Assembly: GCF_030412915.1 (NCBI RefSeq)
Contig: NZ_JAUHJR010000001.1
Span: 248,001 to 312,000, forward strand
DNA from: Nocardioides abyssi
GTDB lineage: Bacteria > Actinomycetota > Actinomycetes > Propionibacteriales > Nocardioidaceae
Reading direction: 5' to 3'
DNA: 64,000 nt
In this document: piece by piece, positions 32,695 to 42,977 of the stretch
Numbering within the stretch: position 1 is the stretch's first letter
How the letters are laid out: the number at the start of each line of letters is the position of its first letter
Translations under genes and position numbers: made by a program
Notes under the pieces: generated by a model
Seen by the model: the letters and a program-made list of their open reading frames with translations, nothing else
What the model was told of the DNA's origin: nothing
Database searches by the model: none

Positions 32695-35600
32695 GTGTCC
32701 CAGTCGCCACTGCCGGACCTGGACGAGTCGATGGTCGAGCTGTCCTTCGACCCCGGCACGCTCGGGCGGGCGCAGGCCTACGTCGGTGACGCGGTCGACG
32801 ACATCACGGTGGTCAGCTCCGACGACGAGGAGGTCGTGCTGTCGGCGCGGGTCGACGGCACGTCGTTCCGCCCCTACGAGGTCGAGCTGTGCGCCGTGCG
32901 CACCGCGGGCCGCTGGCAGCTCTACAGCGACTGCACCTGCCCGGTCGGCGTGGGGTGCAAGCACGGCGCCGCCCTGGCGCTGACCGTCAGCCGGCAGCGT
33001 TCCTCGGCCGATGACAGCGGCCCGGTCTGGAGCGAGCGGCTCGGCCGCGTGCTCGACGAGCTCGACGCCGGGCCCGCCGACGGCCGGACCCAGGCCCTGG
33101 CGCTCGAGGTCTCCATCGACCGACCGGGGGAGCAGGACTCCTCCTCGCGCCGACGCGCACCGTCCTGGCAGGTGAAGACGGGGCGGCCGTCGCTGCGGAT
33201 GCGCCCGCTGGGTGCCGGTGCTCGCGGCAAGTGGGTCAAGCGTGGTGTCGGCTGGGACGACCTGACCAAGGTCTCCTACTCCCGCACCCACGACCCCGAC
33301 CAGCTCGCGCCGCTGCTCGAGCTCGCGGGCGCCCGGCGCTCGCCGTACTACTACGGGTCCGGCGAGTCCCCGCTCGACGACTTCGGCCCCGGTCTGTGGG
33401 CGATGCTCGGCCGTGCCGTCGCGACCGGCGTCGAGCTCGTCGGCGGCGCCGGCCTCACGTCGGTCACCGTGCTCGACCGCCCGCTGTCGCTGGCCGCGGA
33501 GCTGCACGCGGACGAGCGGGCCGGCGGTGGTGCCCGGATGACCCTGGGGGTCTGGCACGACGACCGGTTCTGGACCGGCGAGGAGCTCCTCGTCGTCGGC
33601 CAGCGCGGCCACGGCGTGGGCCTGCTCGACCAGGCGCGCGGGACCCTCGTGCTGGCGCCGCTGGACCGTCTCGTGCCGGAGCCGGTGCGTCGCCTCGTGG
33701 AGAACCCCGACCCGCTGCGCATCCCCGCCGACGAGGCGGGCGTCTTCGTCGAGACCCACCTGCCCCGCCTGCGCCGCCACCTCCCCGTCTCCTCCCGCGA
33801 CGGCTCCGTGCCGGTGCCTGAGGAGCAGCCGCCCGTCCTGGTGCTCACCCTCGCCTGGAAGGGCCCCGGGACGGCCGAGGCGACGTGGGGCTGGAGCTAC
33901 CGCACCGGCGACCGGGAGACCCGCACCGCGCTCGGGTCCGGTGCGTCCTCGGCCGCGGCGGTACGCCGCCCCGACCGCGAGCGCGCGCACCTCGCCCGCC
34001 TCGACCTGGGCGCGACCGCCGACGAGCTGCTCCGCGGCGACGACGGCGCGCTGGTCGAGCGGCAGCTGTTGCGCGGCAACCGCCTGCTGACCCTCGTCGG
34101 CGAGGTGCTGCCGGGCCTGCGCGACGACCCGCTGGTGGAGGTCGAGGACGTCGGCATCCAGCCCGACCACCGGGCCGCGGAGGGCGAGCCGGAGATCCGG
34201 TTCGAGCTGGCCGAGGAGGCCGAGGGTCGCGTCGACTGGCTCAACCTGCGGGTGGTCATCGACGTCGACGGCGAGCAGGTGCCGCTGTCGGCGCTGGTCG
34301 AGGCGATCACCGAGGCGCTGCGCCACGACGAGGACGTCGTCTTCCTGCCGAGCGGGCGACACCTGCCGGCCGACCACCCGGCGCTGCTGCGGCTCGCCGA
34401 GGCGGTCCGCGCGGCCGAGGAGCTCGCCGAGCGGCAGGACCCCGACTCCATCGGCGTCGGCACCGGCGACCTGGGCCTGTGGGGCGAGCTCGACGAGATC
34501 GGGGTCGTCGACGAGCAGGCGCGCCAGTGGGTCGACGCCGCGCAGGCGCTGCGCGGGCTCACCACCCTCCCCGAGATCGACCCGCCGGGGATGGCGAGCA
34601 CGCTGCGGGAGTACCAGCTCGAGGGGTTCCGCTGGCTGGCCTTCCTCCACGACGCCGGCCTCGGCGGGATCCTGGCCGACGACATGGGCCTCGGCAAGAC
34701 GCTGCAGACCCTGGCGCTGATCAGCCACGCACGCGCCGAGGGCGCCGGCCCGTTCCTGGTCGTCGCGCCGACGAGCGTCGTGCCGGGCTGGGTCCGCGAG
34801 GCCGCGATGCACGCCCCGGGGCTGGACGTCCGCGCGGTCACCGCGGGTCGCCGGCGCCGCGGCGAGGAGCTCAAGGACGTCATCGCCGGCGCGGACGTCG
34901 TCGTGACGACGTACACGCTGCTGCGCCTGGAGGCCGACGACTACGCCGCGATGCCCTGGGGCGGGCTGGTGCTCGACGAGGCGCAGCAGGTCAAGAACCA
35001 CCAGGGCAAGACCTACCAGGCGGTGCGCCTCATCGACGCGCCGTTCCGGCTGGCGCTCACCGGCACGCCGTTCGAGAACCGGCTGATGGAGCTGTGGTCG
35101 CTGCTCTCGATCGTCGCGCCCGGGCTCTACCCGCACCCGCGGAAGTTCGCCGAGATCGTCGCCAAGCCGGTCGAGAAGCAGGGCGACGCGGCGGCGCTGC
35201 GCCGCTTCCGCACGCGGATCCGCCCGTTCCTGCTGCGCCGGACCAAGGAGCTCGTCGCCGCCGACCTGCCGCCCAAGCAGGAGCAGGTGCTCGACGTCGC
35301 GCTGGGCGCCAAGCACCGCAAGGTGTACGACGCGCACCTGCAGCGCGAGCGGCAGCACATCCTCGGCCTCATCCAGGACGACTTCGCCGCCAACCGGGTC
35401 GCGATCTTCAGCTCGCTGACCAAGCTGCGCCAGCTCAGCCTCGACCCCTACCTCGTCGACCCCGAGCTCGACGCGGTCGGCTCGGCCAAGATCGACCTGC
35501 TCGCCGACCACCTGCGCGAGCTCGCCGAGGAGGGCCACCGGGCGCTGGTGTTCAGCCAGTTCACCGGCTTCCTCGCCCGGGTCCGCGAGCGGCTCGACGT

Positions 35601-35988
35601 CGAGGGGATCGGCTACTCCTACCTCGACGGCAGCACGCGCGACCGGGACGCGGCGATCGAGGGGTTCCGCCAGGGCGACCACCCGGCGTTCCTCATCAGC
35701 CTCAAGGCCGGCGGCGTCGGGCTGACCCTGACCGAGGCGACCTACGTCTTCGTGCTCGACCCGTGGTGGAACCCCGCGACCGAGGCCCAGGCCGTCGACC
35801 GCGCCCACCGGATCGGGCAGCACTCGCCGGTCACCGTCTACCGCCTCGTCGCGACCGACACGATCGAGGAGAAGGTGATGGAGCTCAAGGCCCGCAAGGC
35901 CGCGCTCTTCGTCCAGGTGGTCGACGGCGACGGCGCGATGTCCGGCGCCGTCACCGCCGACGACGTCCGGGCGCTGCTCGAGGACTGA
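32695..35988 (+). CDS. SNF2-family DEAD/DEAH helicase with SWIM zinc finger
   Basis: A 1097-residue SWI2/SNF2 ATPase. The N-terminal SWIM zinc finger is C80-x-C82...C88-x-H90. A long central region with a SNF2-assoc domain precedes the two RecA-like lobes. Walker A is DDMGLGKT (Lys668), DEAQ is at 761-764 (LVLDEAQQVKNH), and the C-terminal lobe carries motifs V (SLKAGGVGLTLTEA) and VI (DRAHRIGQ). Bacterial members (RapA/HepA-like) remodel nucleic acid-protein complexes, often linked to repair or stress. GTG 32695 has AGGAGG four bases upstream. Confidence 0.92.
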   Translation: MSQSPLPDLDESMVELSFDPGTLGRAQAYVGDAVDDITVVSSDDEEVVLSARVDGTSFRPYEVELCAVRTAGRWQLYSDCTCPVGVGCKHGAALALTVSRQRSSADDSGPVWSERLGRVLDELDAGPADGRTQALALEVSIDRPGEQDSSSRRRAPSWQVKTGRPSLRMRPLGAGARGKWVKRGVGWDDLTKVSYSRTHDPDQLAPLLELAGARRSPYYYGSGESPLDDFGPGLWAMLGRAVATGVELVGGAGLTSVTVLDRPLSLAAELHADERAGGGARMTLGVWHDDRFWTGEELLVVGQRGHGVGLLDQARGTLVLAPLDRLVPEPVRRLVENPDPLRIPADEAGVFVETHLPRLRRHLPVSSRDGSVPVPEEQPPVLVLTLAWKGPGTAEATWGWSYRTGDRETRTALGSGASSAAAVRRPDRERAHLARLDLGATADELLRGDDGALVERQLLRGNRLLTLVGEVLPGLRDDPLVEVEDVGIQPDHRAAEGEPEIRFELAEEAEGRVDWLNLRVVIDVDGEQVPLSALVEAITEALRHDEDVVFLPSGRHLPADHPALLRLAEAVRAAEELAERQDPDSIGVGTGDLGLWGELDEIGVVDEQARQWVDAAQALRGLTTLPEIDPPGMASTLREYQLEGFRWLAFLHDAGLGGILADDMGLGKTLQTLALISHARAEGAGPFLVVAPTSVVPGWVREAAMHAPGLDVRAVTAGRRRRGEELKDVIAGADVVVTTYTLLRLEADDYAAMPWGGLVLDEAQQVKNHQGKTYQAVRLIDAPFRLALTGTPFENRLMELWSLLSIVAPGLYPHPRKFAEIVAKPVEKQGDAAALRRFRTRIRPFLLRRTKELVAADLPPKQEQVLDVALGAKHRKVYDAHLQRERQHILGLIQDDFAANRVAIFSSLTKLRQLSLDPYLVDPELDAVGSAKIDLLADHLRELAEEGHRALVFSQFTGFLARVRERLDVEGIGYSYLDGSTRDRDAAIEGFRQGDHPAFLISLKAGGVGLTLTEATYVFVLDPWWNPATEAQAVDRAHRIGQHSPVTVYRLVATDTIEEKVMELKARKAALFVQVVDGDGAMSGAVTADDVRALLED

Positions 35989-36024
35989 GGCGACCGGGTC
36001 GGCAGGGATTGGTCACCCGGCGAG

Positions 36025-37800
36025 TCACTCGGCGAGTCGGCGGCGGTCGTCGGGCAGCCGCCGGGTCCGGCCGGTGCGGTCGAGGTGCTCGAGCAGCGGC
36101 AGCACGACCCGCCGCGACGTGCCGAGTGCCTGCCGGGCCTCGCTGGTGGTGAACGGCTGGGGCAGCCCGCGCAGCCGCTCGACCGCGAGCGCGTCCGCGC
36201 CGGGCAGCAGCACGACCGCGGGCGCGAGGCGGAGCAGGCGGCCGGCCCTGGCCGCGGCGGCGGTACGCCGTGGGTCGAGGCCGAGGGCGGCGAGCCGGTC
36301 GGCGGGGGGAGCGGCGAACGGCTCGTCCGCGAGATCGTCGGCCAGCTCGGCCAGCGCCCGCTCCACCTCGGCCGGCAGGGCCGGACCCGCGTCCCCGACG
36401 ACGACCCGCCCGCCCTGCAGGCGGGCCCCCTCGACCCGCGGCACCACGGCCGCGACGACCGCGGGCGGCACGCCCAGGCGGTCGGCCAACGACGTCGCCG
36501 GCACGCCGCGGTCGAGGGGATGGGCGGCGTCGTGCGAGCGGACCGCCTCGGCCACCTCCCGCGCCAGCGCGGCGGCCCGGGTGGCGGAGACCAGCATGCC
36601 GTCGGCGTCGACCGCGCCATCGGGGAGCGGCCCGGCCGGGACGCCGAGCCGCCGGAGCAGGTCCGCATCGACCAGGCCGCGCCGGTCGAGCTCGTCCGCG
36701 AGGTCAGGCTCGTGGCCCACGCCGGCAAGCACCCGCGCCCGCGCGGCGGCGGCGCCGCGGCGGTCGAGCGGCGGCGGCTCGGGGTCGAGCACGCGCACAC
36801 CCCAGACCCGCCGCGAGCCGGGGTCGCGCAGCAGCGCCCGGTCGCCGACCCGCAGCGGCACCGGCCGCGGCAGGGTGAGCCGCAGGAGCGCGCCCTCGTC
36901 GCCGGCGAGCGGTCGGGCGCGCACCCCGAACGACGCCGCCCCGACGTGGAGCACCGGCCGCTCCGGCATCCGCCCCTCGCCGGTCACCCGCACGTCGACG
37001 GTGGTGACGGGGTGGAAGGCGGCGGGGGTGACCAGCACGCTGTCGCGGTCGACCCGGTCGAGGCCATCACCGGTCAGGTTGAGCGCCACGCGGGCCACGC
37101 CCGAGGCCGCGTCGACCCCGGCGCCGAGCGACTGGACGCCGCGCACGCGGACGGGCACGCCCGGACCACCGGCCCACAGCTCGAGGGTGTCGCCGCGGCG
37201 TACCGTCCCGGCCGGCAGGGTCCCGGTCACCACCGTGCCCGCGCCGGTGATGGTGAACCGCCGGTCGACCCACAGCCGCACGTCGGCGGCCGGGTCGGGC
37301 TGCGGCAGGCGGGCGACCAGCGCCGCGAGGTGGTCGCGCAGCTCGTCGAGGCCGGCGCCGGTGCGGGCGCTGACCGGCACCACCGGCGCGCCGGCGAGCG
37401 AGGTGCGGTCGACCTCGGCGCGGGCGCGCTCGGCCATCGGGCCGGGGTCGGCGAGGTCGGCGCGGGTGACGGCCACGACGCCGTGCGCGACCCCGAGCGC
37501 GTCGAGCGCGGCGAGGTGCTCGGCGGCCTGCGGCATCCACGGGTCGTCAGCGGCGACGACGAGCAGCGCGGCGGGGACCGGCCCGATGCCGGCGAGCATG
37601 GTGGTGACGAACCGTTCGTGGCCGGGCACGTCGACGAACGCGACCCGGTCGCCGGCGAGCTCGGTCCACGCGTAGCCGAGCTGGATCGACAGCCCGCGGG
37701 CGCGCTCCTCGGCGAGCCGGTCGGGCTCCATGCCGGTGAGGGCGTGGACAAGGGTGGACTTGCCGTGGTCGACGTGACCGGCGGTGGCGACGACGTGCAC
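36025..37800 (-). CDS. selB: Selenocysteine-specific elongation factor SelB
   Basis: A 591-residue SelB. The N-terminal EF-Tu-like GTPase domain has G1 GHVDHGKST (residues 8-16), G3 DVPGHE and the NKxD-equivalent TRAD. Two beta-barrel domains follow. The C-terminal third consists of winged-helix repeats that bind the SECIS hairpin. SelB delivers Sec-tRNA to a UGA codon next to a SECIS element. GTG 37800 lies two bases after the selA stop (TGA-GC-GTG), so selA and selB are translationally linked. The client SECIS is in the fdh gene at 45838. Confidence 0.97.
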   Translation of the reverse strand: MHVVATAGHVDHGKSTLVHALTGMEPDRLAEERARGLSIQLGYAWTELAGDRVAFVDVPGHERFVTTMLAGIGPVPAALLVVAADDPWMPQAAEHLAALDALGVAHGVVAVTRADLADPGPMAERARAEVDRTSLAGAPVVPVSARTGAGLDELRDHLAALVARLPQPDPAADVRLWVDRRFTITGAGTVVTGTLPAGTVRRGDTLELWAGGPGVPVRVRGVQSLGAGVDAASGVARVALNLTGDGLDRVDRDSVLVTPAAFHPVTTVDVRVTGEGRMPERPVLHVGAASFGVRARPLAGDEGALLRLTLPRPVPLRVGDRALLRDPGSRRVWGVRVLDPEPPPLDRRGAAAARARVLAGVGHEPDLADELDRRGLVDADLLRRLGVPAGPLPDGAVDADGMLVSATRAAALAREVAEAVRSHDAAHPLDRGVPATSLADRLGVPPAVVAAVVPRVEGARLQGGRVVVGDAGPALPAEVERALAELADDLADEPFAAPPADRLAALGLDPRRTAAAARAGRLLRLAPAVVLLPGADALAVERLRGLPQPFTTSEARQALGTSRRVVLPLLEHLDRTGRTRRLPDDRRRLAE

Positions 37801-37802
37801 GC

Positions 37803-39116
37803 TCAGCCCACCACGCCGGCCGTGCGACGTACGACGGCGGCGACCCGCGCGTCGTCGGCCGGGTCGACCGCGACCAGGTCGAGCAGCAGCCGGCCGCGCT
37901 CGACGCGGCCCACCACCGGCAGCTCGGCGTCGGTGCGCAGCGGCTCGGCCAGCGTCGCGGGGAGGGCGACCGCGGCCGAGGGCAGGTCGACCCCGGGTGC
38001 CCCGCCGCCGCCGACGGCCGCGGTCGAGTCGACCGCCTCCGCGAGGGACCCGCCCACCTCGCCGATGGCCGAGGCCAGCGCCTCGGCGCGGGCCCGCAGC
38101 GCGATGGGGTCGGCGGCCAGCGCCGCGGCGACCGGCGGCACGGGCCCGGTCAGGGTCGCCTCCAGCGCGGCGAGGGTGAGCTTGTCGACGCGCAGCGCGC
38201 GGGCGAACGGGTGCCGGCGCAGCGACTCCACCAGGTCCGCCCGCCCGAGCAGCAGGCCGCACTGCGGCCCGCCGAGCAGCTTGTCGCCCGAGGCGGTCAC
38301 CAGGTCCGCGCCCTCCCGGAGGGCGGCCGACGCGCTCGGCTCGTCGGGCAGCCGCGGGTGCGGCGCGAGCAGCCCCGACCCGATGTCGGCGACCACCGGC
38401 ACCGGGAGCGTCGCGAGCTCGCGGACGGGGACGGAGGAGGTGAAGCCGCTGACGAGGAAGTTCGAGGGGTGCACCTTGAGCACGAACGCGACGTCGTCGT
38501 CGACCCCCGCCTCGTAGTCGGCCAGCCGCACCCGGTTGGTCGTGCCCACCTCGCGCAGCCGCGCGCCGACGGACTCCAGCAGCTCGGGGATGCGGAACCC
38601 GTCGCCGATCTCCACCAGCTCCCCGCGCGCGATCACCACGTCGCGGCCGGCGGCCATCGCGCAGGTGACCAGCGCCAGCGCGGCGGCACCGTTGTTGACG
38701 ACGTGCACGCCGCCGGCGTCCGGCACGGCCGCGGCGAGGGCGGCCATCGTGTCGCGGCCGCGCCGGCCCCGCTGGCCGGTGGCCAGGTCGAGCTCGACGT
38801 CCGTCGCGCCGGCGGCCACGGCCAGCGCGTCGACGGCCGCGGGGGAGAGCGGTGCCCGGCCGAGGTTGGTGTGGACGACGACGCCGGTCGCGTTGACCAC
38901 CCGCCGCAGCGAGACGGCGTGCGCCGGCAACGCGGCGTACGCCGCCGTCACGACGTCCTCGGGCGCCAGCTCGCCCGCGCGGCACCGGTCGAGGGCCTGC
39001 GTGACGACGCGCTTGACGATCACCTCGCCCAGGCGTGCCCGTGGCTCGGCGAGGAGCGGGTCGGCCAGCACCGCGTCCGTCCGCGGCGTACGTCGTCGGG
39101 GGTCCTCGCTGTGCAC
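37803..39116 (-). CDS. selA: L-seryl-tRNA(Sec) selenium transferase SelA
   Basis: A 437-residue PLP enzyme that converts seryl-tRNA(Sec) to selenocysteyl-tRNA(Sec) using selenophosphate. Visible family marks are VVNATGVVVHTNLGRAPLS, DLATGQRGRRGRD, VHVVNNGAAA, and the PLP lysine in TASGDKLLGGPQCG. GTG 39116 gives the usual N-terminus; the frame extends further upstream as non-coding sequence overlapping the divergent beta-propeller gene. It is the first gene of the selA-selB pair. Confidence 0.97.
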   Translation of the reverse strand: MHSEDPRRRTPRTDAVLADPLLAEPRARLGEVIVKRVVTQALDRCRAGELAPEDVVTAAYAALPAHAVSLRRVVNATGVVVHTNLGRAPLSPAAVDALAVAAGATDVELDLATGQRGRRGRDTMAALAAAVPDAGGVHVVNNGAAALALVTCAMAAGRDVVIARGELVEIGDGFRIPELLESVGARLREVGTTNRVRLADYEAGVDDDVAFVLKVHPSNFLVSGFTSSVPVRELATLPVPVVADIGSGLLAPHPRLPDEPSASAALREGADLVTASGDKLLGGPQCGLLLGRADLVESLRRHPFARALRVDKLTLAALEATLTGPVPPVAAALAADPIALRARAEALASAIGEVGGSLAEAVDSTAAVGGGGAPGVDLPSAAVALPATLAEPLRTDAELPVVGRVERGRLLLDLVAVDPADDARVAAVVRRTAGVVG

Positions 39117-39255
39117 GCGGCCAGCATGCCCGAGACACCAGCACAGGGGTGCCGCCGCCGTCCTCCCCAACTTCGATGAGCCGCGTCTATCGGCGGTCGA
39201 TCGGCGCGGGATCGGACGCACGCTGGCCGTTCCCCCTACCGAAGGCAGGTCCTCC

Positions 39256-41211
39256 ATGAACCGTGGACTCCTCGCCGCCGTCGCACTCTCCCTCGGGTGC
39301 GGCTTGCTCGGCGCCTCGCACCACCTCGCCACCGCTGATGTCCCGGGCGGGACGGTGGTCCGCACCACCCCCGTCGCCGGGACCCCCCACATCCTCGACG
39401 GACGGGTCTTCGCCGTGACCCGGGTCGGCAACACGGTCATCCTCGGCGGCAGCTTCACGCGCGTCCGCAACGAGGGCAGCAACACCGAGGTCGTCCGCAA
39501 CGGCCTCGTCGCGCTCGACGCCAACACCGGGCAGGTCAGCCCGGTGTTCAACCCCAACCCCGGCACCAGCGTCACCTCCCTGCTGCCCGCGGCCGACGGC
39601 ACGAGCGTGTACGTCGGCGGCGGGTTCACCTCGATCAGCGGTGCCACCCGGGCCCGCGTCGCCCGGATCCGGGTCGCCGACGGCGCCGTCGTCCCGACGT
39701 TCAACGCCGGGACGATCAACGGCAACGTCCGCGACATGGCGCTGCGCAACGGACGGCTGTGGATCGCCGGCGCCTTCACCCACGTCGCCGGCCGCTCGCA
39801 GCCCGCGCTGGCGACGCTCGACCCGGACACCGGTGCGTACCTCCCCTACATGGGCCTCCGCGTCGCCGGCACCCACCGCGGCAGCGGCGTGACGCAGGTG
39901 CTGAAGATCGACACCACCGCCGACGGCTCCCGGCTGGTGGCGGTCGGCAACTTCGACACCCTCCAAGGCGTGCGGAACCACCAGCTCCTGATGCTCGACA
40001 CGTCCGGGGCCAGCGCCCAGCCGGCGACGTTCCGCACCGGCTTCTACCTCACGCCGTGCTCCTCGGCCTTCGACACCTACATGCGCGACGTGGCGTTCTC
40101 CGACGACGACTCGTTCTTCGTGGTCACCACGACCGGGGCGTACGGCGGCTCGACCGGCGCCTGCGACACCACGGCGCGCTTCGAGACCCGCACGGTCTCC
40201 ACCGACGCGCCGCCGTCGTGGATCAACCACACCGGCGGCGACACGACGTACGGCGTGGAAGTCACCCCGGCGGCGGTGTACGTCGGCGGGCACCAGCGCT
40301 GGCAGAACAACCCGTTCGCCGGTGACCGGGCCGGCCCCGGTGCGGTGTCCCGCGAGGGGATCGCCGCGCTCGACCCGGTCAACGGGCTCCCGCTGAGCTG
40401 GAACCCGGGTCGCGACAAGGGCGTCGGCGTCTTCGACTTCCTCTTCGACGACCGTGGCCTGTGGGTCGCCTCGGACACCACCCGCATCGCCGGGCAGCTG
40501 CGCAGCCGGATCGCGCTGCTGCTCAAGGACGGGGCGACCCGGCCGACCATCAGGACGCCGCTGCTGCCCAACGACGTCTACACCGGCGGGTCCACGGCCG
40601 CGCTGACCGGGCTGCTGAAACGGCGCTACGACGGCGCCGTCGCCGGCGCCGTGCAGGACCCGCCGGACGGCGGCATCAACTGGTCCACCGTGCGCGGGGC
40701 GTTCATGGTCAACGGCGTGCTCTACCTCGGCCAGTCCGACGGGTCGTTCACCCGGCGCACCTTCAGCGGAACGAGGTTCGGCGGTGCGCAGGTGGTCAAC
40801 ACCTCCGACCTGATCGTCCGGCTGGCCGCCTGGCACGACGAGGTGGCGGTGATGACCGGGATGTTCCTCGACGACAACCGGGTCTACTTCACCCTCACCG
40901 GCGACCCGAACCTCTACTACCGCTACTTCACCCCGGAGAGCGGTGTCGTGGGGGCGCAGCGGTACGTCGCCGGCACCGGCGTCGCCGGGCTCGACCTGCG
41001 CCAGGCGCGCGGGATGTTCCTCGCCGGGTCGCAGGTGTACGTCGCCACCAGCACCGGCACCCTCGTCCGCGTGGACTGGCAGCGCGGCGGCGCCTCGGGC
41101 CGGCTCGTCGCCGGCACCGCGACCACGGTCTCCGGGCCGACCCTCGACGGGCAGACCTGGGGTGGGCGCGCGATGTTCCTCTTCCAGAACGCCACCGGCG
41201 GTGGTGCCTGA
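39256..41211 (+). CDS. Secreted beta-propeller protein
   Basis: A 651-residue exported protein with a Sec signal (residues 1-28, ATADVP). Repeated blades of the type VYVGGGFTSISG...RVARIRVADGAVV.TFNA follow, resembling delta-60/DUF5122 propeller repeats. No catalytic motif is evident; such proteins are usually surface or adhesion-type proteins of unknown ligand. ATG 39256 has AGGTCC as a weak Shine-Dalgarno. It sits between the selA-selB pair and the rest of the selenium locus, without an evident functional link. Confidence 0.7.
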   Translation: MNRGLLAAVALSLGCGLLGASHHLATADVPGGTVVRTTPVAGTPHILDGRVFAVTRVGNTVILGGSFTRVRNEGSNTEVVRNGLVALDANTGQVSPVFNPNPGTSVTSLLPAADGTSVYVGGGFTSISGATRARVARIRVADGAVVPTFNAGTINGNVRDMALRNGRLWIAGAFTHVAGRSQPALATLDPDTGAYLPYMGLRVAGTHRGSGVTQVLKIDTTADGSRLVAVGNFDTLQGVRNHQLLMLDTSGASAQPATFRTGFYLTPCSSAFDTYMRDVAFSDDDSFFVVTTTGAYGGSTGACDTTARFETRTVSTDAPPSWINHTGGDTTYGVEVTPAAVYVGGHQRWQNNPFAGDRAGPGAVSREGIAALDPVNGLPLSWNPGRDKGVGVFDFLFDDRGLWVASDTTRIAGQLRSRIALLLKDGATRPTIRTPLLPNDVYTGGSTAALTGLLKRRYDGAVAGAVQDPPDGGINWSTVRGAFMVNGVLYLGQSDGSFTRRTFSGTRFGGAQVVNTSDLIVRLAAWHDEVAVMTGMFLDDNRVYFTLTGDPNLYYRYFTPESGVVGAQRYVAGTGVAGLDLRQARGMFLAGSQVYVATSTGTLVRVDWQRGGASGRLVAGTATTVSGPTLDGQTWGGRAMFLFQNATGGGA

Positions 41212-41231
41212 CCGCGGCAGCCCGATGACGA

Positions 41232-41266
41232 CGAACGCCCGGCCGGATGACCCGGCCGGGCGTTCG
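41232..41266 (+). terminator. Terminator after the beta-propeller gene
   Basis: A perfect 15-bp stem (CGAACGCCCGGCCGG with its complement) and a five-base loop. It can also serve the convergent gene that ends at 41316. Confidence 0.85.
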
Positions 41267-41315
41267 TGCTGTTCGTGCTGTGCTGCTGGTGGTGCGTCGC
41301 CCCGGAGGGCTCAGG

Positions 41316-42173
41316 TCACTTCTTGACGGTGACGGTGACCTTGCCGGTGGCGGCGGCCACGCTGGGGTTGTTGCCGTACTTCAGGGTCAGCTTGTTCTTG
41401 CCGACGGGGAGCTTGGCGACCTTGACGGTGGCCTTGCCGTTCTTGACGTTGGCCGAGCCGACCTTCTTCTTGCCCTTGAGGACGGTGACCTTGCCGCCGG
41501 TCACGGCGCCGGCGTCGGCGGTGACGGTGACCTTGACGGCCGCCTTCTTGCCCTTCTTGGCCTTGACGTTCTTCGCGGCGACCGCGGAGTTGGTCTGCTT
41601 GTTGAGCTTGATCGTGCCGAGCGAGCCGGCCGCCTGGCCCTCGGCGAGGGTGCACGGGACCGGGACGTTCTGACCGTTGGCGTTCGCCGTGATCGTGAAG
41701 GCCTGCGGCAGCTTGACGTCGTAGGAGCCCGGCTTCGGGGTGCTGAAGGCCTTGACGGTGCCGGCGGCGTTCCACTTGGTGGCGCCGTCGGTGGTCTCGA
41801 ACGGGCCGGCGACGGGGGCCGGGACCGTGGCGGAGCCGAGCGAGAAGCCGAAGTCGTCGGACTTGGCGTCCTTGATGCCGAAGCCGTTGATGACGGCGGC
41901 GACCTCGGCGGGGACCTGCGCGACGACGGACACGGCGAGGTTGCTGGCGAGCGCGTCCGGCACGGAGGCGCCGGCCCAGAACTCACCGGGGAGGCCGCCG
42001 TTCACGGTGACCGGGAAGTCGCCGGAGAAGATGTTGGCCGGCGCGGTGCAGGTGTAGGTCGTCGTCGCCTCGGCGGCGTTCGCCGAGGTGGCGGTCGCGC
42101 CCACGAGGGCGGTGCCGGCGACAGCGGCGGAGGTGGCGGCCACGGCGAAGCGGCGAGCGGTGCGGTTGATCAT
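41316..42173 (-). CDS. Secreted protein with DUF6801-like and Ig-like domains
   Basis: A 285-residue exported protein with a Sec signal (residues 1-34, ending SANAAEA). A DUF6801-like domain (about 38-185) has two cysteines (TYTCTAP, PVPCTLAEG) that likely bridge. A Lys/Val-rich Ig-like domain follows (about 200-285, KGKKAAVKVTVTADAG... LTLKYGN). It is probably a cell-surface or secreted structural protein. ATG 42173 is preceded by GGGAGGG. Its gene is alone on its transcript as far as I can see. Confidence 0.75.
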   Translation of the reverse strand: MINRTARRFAVAATSAAVAGTALVGATATSANAAEATTTYTCTAPANIFSGDFPVTVNGGLPGEFWAGASVPDALASNLAVSVVAQVPAEVAAVINGFGIKDAKSDDFGFSLGSATVPAPVAGPFETTDGATKWNAAGTVKAFSTPKPGSYDVKLPQAFTITANANGQNVPVPCTLAEGQAAGSLGTIKLNKQTNSAVAAKNVKAKKGKKAAVKVTVTADAGAVTGGKVTVLKGKKKVGSANVKNGKATVKVAKLPVGKNKLTLKYGNNPSVAAATGKVTVTVKK

Positions 42174-42299
42174 GAAGAGGGTCCCTCCCAGGAACATCGG
42201 TCTACTGCGCAGTAGCGCCCGCTGATCGTAGACCCGATCCGTGAGGCACGTCTCATCAGCGCCGAAACCCGTGCGATCGCCCGACGCCGGCCACGGGTG

Positions 42300-42929
42300 T
42301 CAGCCCTGCGCGACCAGCTCGCGGGTGGCGTCGGCGCCGACCTCCGCGCCGTACGCCGGCTTGTCGCGGTCGAACCGGCGACCCTCGACGAGCGGGCCCG
42401 CGTCGACGACGTCGAAGCCGAAGGAGTCGACGAGCCCCGTGACGACCTGCTTGGCCGCAGCGTCGTCGCCCGCGATCGGGATGGCGCGGCGGGCGGGGTC
42501 ACCCGTGGGCTTCGCAGCGTCGACGATGTGGGCGGCCTGGATCGCGTTGAAGGCCTTGACGACCTTCGAGGCGGGCAGGTGGGCCGCCAGCCGCTCGCTG
42601 GGGGAGTCCTCGCCGGCGTCGATCGCCGCGTCGTGGCCGTCGCGCTCGAAGTAGTAGTTGTTGGTGTCGATCACGACCTTGCCGGCCAGCGGCTCGACCG
42701 GCACCTGGTCGACCGCGTGGAACGGGATCGTGACGACGACGACCTCGCCCGCCTCCGCCGCCTCCTGCGCGGTCGCGGCGCGGGCCCGGTCGCCGAGCTC
42801 GGCGACGATGTCGGCCAGGGTCTCGGGGCCGCGCGAGTTGCTGAGCACGACGTCGTACCCCTGGGCGACCGCCTGCTTCGCGATCGCCGTGCCGATGTTG
42901 CCGCTGCCGATGAGTCCGATGGTGGTCAT
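42300..42929 (-). CDS. NADPH-dependent F420 reductase-like oxidoreductase
   Basis: A 209-residue NAD(P)-binding protein. GLIGSGNIG (residues 5-13) is the dinucleotide motif. LSNSRGPETL follows, with the Asn-Ser-Arg that favours NADP(H), then VVIDTNNYY. It resembles F420:NADP oxidoreductase/NpdG-type and related reductases. F420 usage is inferred from the family only. ATG 42929 starts the Rossmann strand cleanly; the frame upstream enters the 12-bp tandem repeat and tRNA-Sec and is not coding. Confidence 0.8.
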   Translation of the reverse strand: MTTIGLIGSGNIGTAIAKQAVAQGYDVVLSNSRGPETLADIVAELGDRARAATAQEAAEAGEVVVVTIPFHAVDQVPVEPLAGKVVIDTNNYYFERDGHDAAIDAGEDSPSERLAAHLPASKVVKAFNAIQAAHIVDAAKPTGDPARRAIPIAGDDAAAKQVVTGLVDSFGFDVVDAGPLVEGRRFDRDKPAYGAEVGADATRELVAQG

Positions 42930-42977
42930 GGTGGGCCCAGCGCGGCCGGCGGCTGTTCTGTTCCCCGGCGGTGCTCC